NCBI GenBank assembly: GCA_041874755.1
Contig: CP102611.1
Coordinates: 372,001 to 436,000, forward strand
Length of the DNA: 64,000 bases
Reading direction: 5' to 3'
Source of the DNA: Chitinibacter sp. SCUT-21
GTDB lineage: Bacteria; Pseudomonadota; Gammaproteobacteria; Burkholderiales; Chitinibacteraceae
A model generated the notes under the pieces. The model ran no database searches. It worked only from the letters and a program-made list of their open reading frames with translations, and had not been told where the DNA came from. This document shows positions 37,413 through 45,438 of the stretch, in pieces. The position numbers and the translations under genes are program-made. The first letter of the stretch is position 1, and the number at the start of each line of letters is the position of its first letter.

Positions 37413-38222
37413 ATGATGCAAGGCGTACGCCTGATTGCCTGTGACCTGGATGGCACACTGCTCGATGAAGCCAAGCGGTTACCTGCCGATTTTCCCGAGC
37501 TTGTTAAGCGCCTTCATACACATGGCATAGTGTTCTGCCCTGCCAGTGGCCGACAGTACCACACGATCCGTGAACAGTTCGCAGGGATTAGCAGTGGAAT
37601 TCCAGTGATTGCAGAAAACGGTTCGTATGTCGTTCTGGATGGAAAAGAACTTTATTCGGTTTGTCTCGATGCGGAATCGGTACGCTCGATCTTGGCTGCC
37701 ACGGGAGCGCTTCAGCGGCAAAAAGCCGATTTTGGTGTCGTACTGTGTGGCAAACGTGCTGCCTATATCGTGCGCCATGATGAGGCTTTCGTCGAGCAGG
37801 TGACCCCCTATTATCTAAGTCTTGAACTCGTTGAGAGCTTCGATGCTATCGATGACGAAATCCTGAAAGTCGCCATCTATGACTTCGAGTCGTCTGAGCA
37901 CAACGTCTACCCGCATATGCGACAGTTTTCAGAGTCGCTGCAGGTCGTCGTATCGGGCAGTAACTGGCTCGACATTATGGCCGCCGGCGTTAATAAGGGT
38001 ACGGGATTGCTCGCGTTGCAGAATGCACTTACGGTCAGCCGTAGCGAAACAGCTGCATTTGGCGACTACCTAAACGATCTCGAAATGCTCGACGGCGCCG
38101 AGCACTCGTACGCAATGGCTAACGCCCACCCACAATTACTCGCGCGTGCCAAGTACATCGCCAACGCAAACACGGAGAATGGCGTCGTGCGTGCTATCGA
38201 GGCGATGCTGGCAGTTATTTAG
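37413..38222 (+). CDS. Cof-type HAD phosphatase
   Basis: 269 residues of the HAD IIB (Cof) family: motif I 'ACDLDGTLLDE', motif II 'PASGRQYHTI', Lys in 'MAAGVNKGTGL' and motif IV 'AFGDYLNDLEML'. Such enzymes dephosphorylate sugar phosphates, FMN or other small phosphates in the cytosol; the substrate cannot be assigned. The codon at 37413 has GGAA upstream. It stands alone. Confidence 0.92.
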   Translation: MMQGVRLIACDLDGTLLDEAKRLPADFPELVKRLHTHGIVFCPASGRQYHTIREQFAGISSGIPVIAENGSYVVLDGKELYSVCLDAESVRSILAATGALQRQKADFGVVLCGKRAAYIVRHDEAFVEQVTPYYLSLELVESFDAIDDEILKVAIYDFESSEHNVYPHMRQFSESLQVVVSGSNWLDIMAAGVNKGTGLLALQNALTVSRSETAAFGDYLNDLEMLDGAEHSYAMANAHPQLLARAKYIANANTENGVVRAIEAMLAVI

Positions 38223-38680
38223 CTATGTGTTTTAGGGTGAAAAGTGTAGCCACCTAAGCTGGTGTAAATGACGACGAGCAAAAAAAGTGGACGCGAACTT
38301 TCAGGAAACAGTCTTTAGTATTTGAAAGACCGAGCAACTAGCCGATGTACGTATTTATCCTATTGAGTCACGTATAGCATCATCGCTTTGCTTGTGCATT
38401 GATCCCCTCATCGCTTATTCCCAAGCCGATCATTCGAACTATCTGCAAGCACTGATGATGCAGAAATTCCTTCGAACCCCAACAGTCGATGTGGACAAGG
38501 GCGTTTCATTCATATCCACCTATAATATTTATTGGCCACTCTGCCATTTGAAGGTGCTTTGAGATTATAAAGTCCGGTCGAAAATCGGCAACATTGATGA
38601 AAGTACTGCGAAATTCTGATCGGCCTACTAATTTTCCATTGTCGATATGCGGCCTTGGCTTAATCAGCTAGAAGGAAACA
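38223..38680. other. Intergenic stretch without a supportable gene
   Basis: About 460 bases. A short ATG reading near 38267 (MTTSKKSGRE…) faintly recalls an IS3 OrfA start but stops after 16 codons. Nothing else is recognised. Confidence 0.4.
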
Positions 38681-38803
38681 ATGAGTCCAATTAAATTGCT
38701 CTTAATTTTTTTTGTACCGATCCTACTACTTGTGGGCATCCCATTGATTGCACTATTTTTCCTGAAGCGGCGAGAGAAACTGAGTCGAAACCATCAAAAA
38801 TAA
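38681..38803 (+). CDS. 40-residue single-pass membrane protein
   Basis: ATG with an excellent GAAGGA six bases upstream encodes a hydrophobic helix (IKLLLIFFVPILLLVGIPLI) followed by a basic tail (FLKRREKLSRNHQK). It looks like a genuine small membrane protein too short for routine ORF calling. No family is recognised. It faces the tiny exported-peptide ORF at 38821-38922. Confidence 0.6.
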   Translation: MSPIKLLLIFFVPILLLVGIPLIALFFLKRREKLSRNHQK

Positions 38804-38820
38804 TCTTAATTTTATACGGA

Positions 38821-38922
38821 TCAAACATTCGTAATTTGTTTATGTTTTCGATTAGCTGCAGCAGGCTGGATCGTGAGCACAAATGTGAAGGCCAGCAGTG
38901 TGGTTTTTAGGAATCGTTTCAT
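38821..38922 (-). CDS. 33-residue peptide with signal sequence
   Basis: MKRFLKTTLLAFTFVLTIQP continues with AAANRKHKQITNV. A basic start, hydrophobic core and A-x-A site predict export, leaving about a ten-residue basic peptide. AGAGAG lies upstream of the ATG. Function unknown; it could be a signal-peptide remnant of a lost gene. Confidence 0.45.
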   Translation of the reverse strand: MKRFLKTTLLAFTFVLTIQPAAANRKHKQITNV

Positions 38923-39076
38923 GTTTTCTCTCTTCTTTTTGCGATGGCTAAACGAGCAGGAATGGCTTGCTTGGGTGAGGAATCTCTTTGTGTAAATCGT
39001 GCGGAAGATTTTCAAATGCTTTGTTCAATGCGCGAGCTGATACATGGTCAATGCATCAGTCCGCCTTGAATTATTG

Positions 39077-39565
39077 TTATTTCACGGGGTATGTGTCGGC
39101 CCACATTCCGACCTCAGCTTGTTTTGCTTGTGCTTGGGCTGATTTGTACTTGGGTAGCCATTTTTTTGCGTCCTCAGTGAGTGGGGTCTGATCGATGACT
39201 GTCCCCCCTCCGAGGCTGAGCAGGAATCCCCCGAGATCGACATCTCCCAACATTGCAGCGCGAGCGATGACGAGCTGTTGTTTGTCATCGCGCCCCAAAA
39301 TAGTCAGGGAAGATAAGCTAGACAAGCGCGTCTGGATCTCAAGGATTGACTTACTTTTTGGTCCATATGGCTGCGTTAATTTAGGCACATCGATATAGGC
39401 TAGGCGCACTTTGAACGTTTGCTTATCTTTTTTGGTCATGAACATAAACGTGTTCCCATCGATGACCTGTAAAATTCGGCCTTTAATGGGTTCTTCCGCA
39501 CTGGCCATTTGCATGGTGGCGGCGAAGAGGGTGGCGACGAATGCAATCTTTAGTAGGTGTTTCAT
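39077..39565 (-). CDS. Exported staphylococcal-nuclease-fold protein, degenerate active site
   Basis: 162 residues with a signal peptide ending 'ASA' at about residue 23. 'GRILQVIDGNTFMF' and 'KVRLAYIDVPKLTQPYGPKS' align to the SNase motifs VIDGDT and R-x-L-x-x-ID-x-PE-x-x-QPYG. Compared with the active enzyme, the second calcium Asp is Asn (DGN) and the general base Glu is Lys (PK). R35 and the third Asp are kept. It is probably not a working nuclease; a binding or structural role is possible. Confidence 0.78.
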   Translation of the reverse strand: MKHLLKIAFVATLFAATMQMASAEEPIKGRILQVIDGNTFMFMTKKDKQTFKVRLAYIDVPKLTQPYGPKSKSILEIQTRLSSLSSLTILGRDDKQQLVIARAAMLGDVDLGGFLLSLGGGTVIDQTPLTEDAKKWLPKYKSAQAQAKQAEVGMWADTYPVK

Positions 39566-40031
39566 ATTGGTCTCCGTTAGGTAATTCGCTAATTGACAAC
39601 CCTTTTAGATCAAAAAAATAATTTGTAAAGCCCGTGCCTTGCCACACTTCGCGCTAGTGTCGCTTTTTAGCTTTTTGATAAATATGGATCTAACGCCAGA
39701 TACGAACGAGGTAGCAAATAAGCCAAGACAAGATACTGAAAGGCACGGTGATGCGGTGGTGGGGATAGTTTTGATGCGACGATTGCACCGACTAAAGCCA
39801 TTTTTGGCGGTTGCAGCTTGTATCGGAGAAGGCTGGCGTAAAGAATCCGCGTGCCCCCCCTCATCAGAGAGTGCGGCAGTCGGTGAGACAGGAATAAACA
39901 GTTAGCGGTCAAACCGGCCAAATTCATCATTACGCGTTTTCACGAAGAATGATGCTACGGCAGTTCTGCTGGTATGTGGGCAGATGTAGAGACCCCACAT
40001 TTCAACTTCAATCATATTGCAGATTACTGGC
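39566..40031. other. Intergenic stretch, no confident gene
   Basis: About 460 bases. A 73-codon plus reading from 39684 (MDLTPDTNEVANKPRQDTER…) and an opposing minus reading overlap; neither has a family or a ribosome site. Confidence 0.4.
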
Positions 40032-40400
40032 TCATTGGGTGCCTAGGCTTAGTCTAATCTGTCTGAGCTCAATATGGGCGTGCGACTCCTTGCATCCAAT
40101 CGAGGACTTAATTGCTTGTTGCAGCGATTCATCGAAATAGTTACGGTAGCCATGCGCGGCAAGTTCGTCCAGGCACATGACAATGAATGCCGCCAAAAAT
40201 ACCGTAAATATCATCATCGCCAACAAGATCCCTGTCAGATGGACCAATTGGGCTAAACTTGCTTTCTGTATTTCGGTGAGTACCACAATAGTCGTTGTCG
40301 GGTCGGCGTATATGGCGATAGCCACCTGCCAGAATATCAGTTGCGGCACGTGATTCAGCACTTGCATGGTCAGACTGGCTAAATGCTTGGCACTGACCAT
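40032..40400 (-). CDS. Hypothetical membrane protein next to integrase
   Basis: 122 residues with two hydrophobic stretches (about 18-40 and 47-75, 'LTGILLAMMIFTVFLAAFIV'). No family is recognised. It lies just downstream of the integrase in the same direction. The ribosome site is weak, so the start is uncertain. Confidence 0.5.
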   Translation of the reverse strand: MVSAKHLASLTMQVLNHVPQLIFWQVAIAIYADPTTTIVVLTEIQKASLAQLVHLTGILLAMMIFTVFLAAFIVMCLDELAAHGYRNYFDESLQQAIKSSIGCKESHAHIELRQIRLSLGTQ

Positions 40401-40453
40401 GGCAGCATGCGTTAGCTGCTTGATGTACAGTTATTGTGCGGTTTTGTCGAGTT

Positions 40454-41473
40454 TCAACCTTGGCGCTGAAATTTCCCATAGTAACTGTTGGTGATTTTGA
40501 TCCTGCTATGGCCTAACTCTTCGCTCACGCGATACCGCGCCTCGTTTATCGCTTCGTCCACCCGCCCATCACCACCACGCACTGGAGTGGTGTTTCCGGT
40601 GAACTCTTCAAAGCGGTCATTCGCGTATTGGTGTCGCAAGCCATGTGCAGTGGCACCGCTGGCTTCTTTGGTGATGCCAAACCGCAGCATCACATATCCA
40701 AATCGGGCGATATTCTGTTTCAGTGTTTTGTCTGGATCTGCTATGTGTGCTTGCTTGTGTGGCACAAAGGCCTTTGCTGCTTCAATAACAGCCCGCTTTT
40801 GCGGCGTGTCGATTGGGATCATTCTTGGCCGCCCACCTTTTGTGCCGGAGTAGATGCGGATTGCATCGCCTTCTGGGGTTTCCACTTGCCACGGTTTGAA
40901 ACAGATTGCCTCTTTGCGGCGCAGACCGAAGGCTTGAATCACTTCCAGCTGCATCGCCACATAGAGATCGAATTGCTGAATTTGCCGGATAAGCTGTTCT
41001 GGATCGATTTCGTGCGCGGTCCAGCTTTTGTCCTTTTCTGCGACATAGCTTCGTTTGGCTTGGTGTTCTGGCAGCAATTTCGCGGCAGGGGGGATCATCC
41101 CACTCTTGCCCAACCACTCGCAAAACACCCGCAGGATCGACAAACGACTGTGCATCGTCGCGACACTGAGATTATTTTTTTGCCACACCCCAATCAGGTG
41201 GTTGATGTGCTTGGGCTTGATGTTGCGAATGTCTTTAATGGCAAAGCCATCCTGCTTGAGCTGCCTATACGCCTGCACGATTGTTTGTTCGCGAATCTCC
41301 TTTGTCTTGTGGCTGATGACCTTATCCCGCTTCGCTGCACCGCCCAAGAACACTTTAAACACAACGCCCAATTGCCTTAGGATATCGCCTTGCCGAACGT
41401 GTTGTTCAAGCGCGCGGCATAACACTGAGGTTTGGGTTTGCTGTGCTTCATCGGCTGGTGCTACTTTCTTCAT
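40454..41473 (-). CDS. Tyrosine recombinase / integrase
   Basis: 339 residues from ATG 41473, preceded by GGAG and six A residues; 40 further upstream codons have no such site. A SAM-like core-binding part (about 60-150) precedes the catalytic domain: Arg in 'QAFGLRRKEAICF', 'HGLRHQYAND' (H-x-x-R), His in 'ELGHSRIKITNSYYG' and the Tyr nucleophile in SYYG. It resembles the integrase type found on integrative elements (Integrase_1-like). It probably mobilises, or once mobilised, part of the region to its right. Confidence 0.88.
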   Translation of the reverse strand: MKKVAPADEAQQTQTSVLCRALEQHVRQGDILRQLGVVFKVFLGGAAKRDKVISHKTKEIREQTIVQAYRQLKQDGFAIKDIRNIKPKHINHLIGVWQKNNLSVATMHSRLSILRVFCEWLGKSGMIPPAAKLLPEHQAKRSYVAEKDKSWTAHEIDPEQLIRQIQQFDLYVAMQLEVIQAFGLRRKEAICFKPWQVETPEGDAIRIYSGTKGGRPRMIPIDTPQKRAVIEAAKAFVPHKQAHIADPDKTLKQNIARFGYVMLRFGITKEASGATAHGLRHQYANDRFEEFTGNTTPVRGGDGRVDEAINEARYRVSEELGHSRIKITNSYYGKFQRQG

Positions 41474-42952
41474 TTTTTTCTCCGGGCATAATTTTTCGTT
41501 CTTTCGTCTTTGTCTTTCGTCGCAATAGCAAGTCTTCAAAACGGGTCTCCCGCAGATTTCGACGTTTCGGTCGATTTCACGCGCCACCGTCACGGTGAAC
41601 CTTCGAGCGGATGGAGCTCTCGACAGGTGGTTGGTTTTTGGGTCTCCAAATGACCGGTCTGAATCTGGCGCACATTGCGTGCGTTCGGATTGCGTCTCAA
41701 CACCACGTCCACTTCACGCCTGCGACCAGCGTGTGTTCTGACGTTTCTCCCGCATTTGCTTGAGCTCGGCAACTTTGGCCTGCTCGATCAGGGATGAACT
41801 TTTTCATCGAAGATCGCATGAAGCGTTTTGGCTTCGGGGAGAGTGTTGAGTGTGAATTAGGGTTTTGCGTTGCCTTCGGTAGCAAAGGACTGTCAGTGGC
41901 ATGCACCGCACGCGCAGTTTTGGGATTCGCCATAATGGCTTGGAGTGTCGCTCGAAGCGTGGATCATTGCCATGATTGGCGAACGATCATTGGGTGTTGC
42001 AGAGGGTGACTGGTGTCGATTTGGCGCATTGGCCTTGGAATTTCGTTGCTGAGGCGCGTCAGCTCGCATCCGATTGGATGCTTAAAATTTAGTTGGCAAC
42101 CATGCGATTTGTCAATGTTTTTTGTTTAATCTTTTCGTTTTAGTTTTTTTTTGGGATTAATTCTTCGTTCTAAGCCGCGACAGCGTTGGATCTAGCAGAG
42201 CCTCTAGGTTTGATTTCTGATGAATTACTAAATTTTTGGTGTTGGGTCGGAGGCTACATTGGTTTGTTCTAGATCCTTTTTCGATCATCGGATCTTAGTT
42301 TTGGATTTGCTTGATTACGAAACAATTGGGTTGCTGCGCCCTGATCGGCTAGCTCTTAAAAACAGCGATGAATGCCTGAACATCACCAGAGGCCAGCCTT
42401 AAACATGGGCGATCTGAAAGTGAAGTGGTCTGCTTGTGAGGGCGAATTTTTGGATGCCGATTGCGGCCAGTGAACTGTGTTAAGGGGATGGAATGTTGGA
42501 TTTCACAGCCATTCTTTTATGAGATGAAGCCGAAGGTGAGTGAAAAATAATCAAATTTTTAGATGTGCACGCATTTGGCCAAGTCAGTTTTTCGACTGAT
42601 CCGGTCAATATTTCATCCAACTTATTTGTTTTGGTGCCTTAGTGATTTCGTATTTTCCGTGAGTTGTTCATGTTGTTTGAGTCTGATTGGTTTTTGGTTG
42701 TCTTTCAATGATATTGGCTATGCCTTTAGCGGCGCGTTATCAAGCATTTCTTCCTCGATAGGGCGTTCCTTTTTATTCCGATTGAGCATTGGTCGATCCA
42801 TTTAGGTTGAATACCACTAATTCTGTCTTAAAAAATTTCAACGTACTTGCTCGAAAACGGGGTGGTTTTTGCTAGGTTTCGATTGTTTTGGGGTCTTGCC
42901 AAGTTGAATTCCCGTGCTAGTCTTTTTTTGAATGTGACTGCTTGGAGGCATC
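41474..42952. other. Gene-poor 1.5-kb stretch upstream of integrase
   Basis: No reading here has a family and a ribosome site together. Minus-strand readings near 41590-41933 show a possible frame-shifted small gene: one frame gives LIEQAKVAELKQMREKRQNT without a start codon. The part at 42100-42900 is strikingly T-rich on the plus strand. It may hold recombination arm sites, an origin or an RNA. Confidence 0.45.
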
Positions 42953-43342
42953 ATGCGACTAACTCGTGAAATAGTGTTCTGCTGTGTTTGTGCATTTGGC
43001 ATGTTGTACCTGTGTGCCAAAGTCTTGGTATCTAGCTTTGATCTCATGGTGACCAATGGGCCTGAGAAGATTTGCAGTCAGCAAGTTGAGCTTCATTGCA
43101 CGCTAGATTCACTCAAGTGGCAGAGGGAGAAAGGCAAAACGGTGGCGCATACCACGGTGAGCGCCCCTGCTCGATTGCACGCCGATGTCAAAGCGGCATT
43201 CATGTTGACGGCATCGAAGGCCGAGAGCGATTTGTTTGTCCCATCGTTCGGCATGGATTTAGTGCTGATCGATAGTGAGCCGCAGCCTGTCGAAGTGGTC
43301 ACGCCAAAGAAAAAAGCGAAACGAGGTGCAAAAAATGTCTAA
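42953..43342 (+). CDS. Small membrane-anchored protein upstream of AAA ATPase
   Basis: 129 residues, with GGAGG five bases before the ATG. One N-terminal helix ('IVFCCVCAFGMLYLCAKVLV') is followed by a periplasmic-sized region with two Cys (a possible disulfide) and a very basic tail ('KKKAKRGAKN'). No family is recognised. It overlaps the ATPase start by eight bases, so it is probably its partner. Confidence 0.72.
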   Translation: MRLTREIVFCCVCAFGMLYLCAKVLVSSFDLMVTNGPEKICSQQVELHCTLDSLKWQREKGKTVAHTTVSAPARLHADVKAAFMLTASKAESDLFVPSFGMDLVLIDSEPQPVEVVTPKKKAKRGAKNV

Positions 43343-45323
43343 ATTGACCCCTACTCCGACGATGAGTGATCCATCACGCTTTGGCCGTCATGTGGCTTGG
43401 CTGTCTTATGCTACGTTTGCCATTTTGTTGGCCGTGGTGGTGGATGATGTGGTGCGCACAGGCGATGCCAACCCTTTCTGGTCGCACTTAAAATTCGTGG
43501 CCTTTATCGGTTTCTCAGTGGCTTGTGCCTTTGTGATGGCGCTGCGCCAGAGTTCGACGTTAGCTGGCCCATTATTGAGTTTGACCTTTTGGGTTCTATT
43601 CGTTTTGGCACTGGCGTTAAATGTGCCTAACTTAATGGCAGGGCTGATCTTTTTAGCCGCGTCGGCGATCACATCCATTTTTCCAAAACAACAAGGTGTT
43701 GCTACACCAGCCGCCCCGAATCACCAAGGGGAAAAAGCCCGTGCGCAGCAACCCTTGATCGGGGTTGATGATGAAGAAGGCGCGGAGGAAGCATTGCCGG
43801 TATTTAACTATCCTGCGGAGCCATCGAAAACAACCTTTGCTGAGGTGGTCGGGATGAACAAAACCAAGGCTGAAATGAAGGCGGCTTTGGATTGCGCGCT
43901 CAATGAGCAAGATGGTCGCAATGGGATTTTGCTGTTTGGTAAGCCAGGTAACGGTAAAACCATGCTCGCCAATGCGCTGGCGGGTGAGGCTGATTTGCCG
44001 ATCATTAGTGTGGCATTTGGTGATTTTGCTTCACGCTGGATTAACCAAACCTCTGAACAAGTGGTGCAGCTCTTTAAGGAAGCTCGCGCTCAAGCGCCTT
44101 GCGTCTTGTTCATGGACGAAATTGATTCCTTAATCATTGACCGCAGTGCAGTCAGTAGCTCCGAAAGTGAAGCGCCTAAGATTACCAATTTATTGTTGAC
44201 CGAGCTGGTGAACACCCGTGGTACGGGCGTGTTGATTGTGGCAGCGACCAATTATTTAGATCGACTTGATACAGCGGCGGTGCGTGCTGGGCGTTTTGAT
44301 TTCAAAATTGAGATTCCATCGCCCGATCTGGCGGCGCGTCGTGCGATCTTAGCGGAAACATTGCGCAAGGATTCGTTGAAGCGGGGTTTTGGTTCGATGG
44401 TGAGTGGTCCAGAAACGCTGGATCGCATTAGCCGCCGTTGGGATGGATTTTCATGTGCGACGCTGAGTGCGATTGCTAAAGCTGTGGTGGATATTGGCAA
44501 GCAGAAACAGGCTAAAACGATTGATTTTAGTTTGTGGATGGCTGCGCTGCGTACGGTGCAAGGGGATGCGCGCCGTTTGCCAGAAGGAACGCCGACCATT
44601 GAGGAATTGGTGTGCAATGCGCCATTGCGCGATGCTTTACATGCCCTCTCCATGCGCTTGATGAAAATTGAACAATTGGAAGATCTTGGTGGCTCTGTGC
44701 CGACAGGGGTTTTGTTTTACGGACCTCCGGGAACGGGTAAAACATTAACGACGCGGGCGTTGGCGAAGTCGAGTGGTTGGGCGTTTTTGCCGACATCGGG
44801 TAATGCCCTGTTGCGCGACCCGACCGTGATCGATGATCTGCTGGAAAAAGCGTCCAATTTGCGTCCGTGCATTGTGTTTATTGACGAGGCTGACGATGCG
44901 CTCGCAGATCGCGGTCACTCGCCACACACCACCACCATCACCAATAAATTGCTGTCAGCCATTGATGGTGCTGATGGCAAAATTCCTGATGTGGTTTTTG
45001 TGGCGGCGACAAATAACCCGCACATGATGGATAGCGCGGCATTACGAGGTGGTCGGTTTACCGAAAAAATTGGTTTTGAATTACCCAATCAAGAAACCAT
45101 GCTCGGTTTAATTCAAATGTGGCAAAAGAAAAACAAAATCCATGACTTAGGCCATTTACACGATCAGATGGCGGCGGCCTTGGATGGTCAATCTCCCGCT
45201 AATGCGATGTCGGTCTTGCAGGCTTGCCTCAATGAGATTGCAATTCGTCATGTGAGTGGTGATCGAAGTGCGCCCAATTGGGAGGATTTTCAGCGGGGTT
45301 ATGTGCGGGTTTTAGGCAATTGA
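43335..45323 (+). CDS. Membrane-anchored tandem AAA+ ATPase
   Basis: 662 residues from ATG 43335 (GAGGTG upstream). Three to four N-terminal helices (about 20-112) and an acidic linker lead into two AAA modules. D1 has Walker A 'GKPGNGKT' (202-209) and Walker B 'VLFMDEID'. D2 has Walker A 'GPPGTGKT' (463-470) and Walker B 'IVFIDEAD', with Arg fingers in 'GGRF'. The layout resembles Cdc48/FtsH-type unfoldases but with no protease domain. It probably remodels membrane or periplasm-facing complexes; the substrate is unknown. It forms a unit with the small membrane protein before it, and perhaps the lipoprotein after it. Confidence 0.88.
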   Translation: MSKLTPTPTMSDPSRFGRHVAWLSYATFAILLAVVVDDVVRTGDANPFWSHLKFVAFIGFSVACAFVMALRQSSTLAGPLLSLTFWVLFVLALALNVPNLMAGLIFLAASAITSIFPKQQGVATPAAPNHQGEKARAQQPLIGVDDEEGAEEALPVFNYPAEPSKTTFAEVVGMNKTKAEMKAALDCALNEQDGRNGILLFGKPGNGKTMLANALAGEADLPIISVAFGDFASRWINQTSEQVVQLFKEARAQAPCVLFMDEIDSLIIDRSAVSSSESEAPKITNLLLTELVNTRGTGVLIVAATNYLDRLDTAAVRAGRFDFKIEIPSPDLAARRAILAETLRKDSLKRGFGSMVSGPETLDRISRRWDGFSCATLSAIAKAVVDIGKQKQAKTIDFSLWMAALRTVQGDARRLPEGTPTIEELVCNAPLRDALHALSMRLMKIEQLEDLGGSVPTGVLFYGPPGTGKTLTTRALAKSSGWAFLPTSGNALLRDPTVIDDLLEKASNLRPCIVFIDEADDALADRGHSPHTTTITNKLLSAIDGADGKIPDVVFVAATNNPHMMDSAALRGGRFTEKIGFELPNQETMLGLIQMWQKKNKIHDLGHLHDQMAAALDGQSPANAMSVLQACLNEIAIRHVSGDRSAPNWEDFQRGYVRVLGN

Positions 45324-45438
45324 ATGAATAAAATAAATGTGATTTTTTTGCCAGAAACACCCCGAAACGCTATTGACAGCTCGAAGTTGCATGAGAGTAT
45401 GTGTATATGAGCAATTACTTGTAGATGCAATTGGAGAG

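Noticed and set aside
38267..38320. Reading MTTSKKSGRE… that recalls an IS3 OrfA start
   Set aside because: Stops after 16 codons and no inverted repeat or further transposase sequence follows.
39639..39930. 88- and 87-codon readings on opposite strands
   Set aside because: Neither has recognisable domains or a ribosome site, and they overlap each other completely.
41697..41933. 78-codon minus reading upstream of the integrase
   Set aside because: Another frame looks more protein-like near its end, so this is at best a decayed gene; no clear start signal.
42563..42805. 80-codon hydrophobic reading in the T-rich stretch
   Set aside because: Hydrophobicity follows from the T-rich composition; there is no ribosome site.
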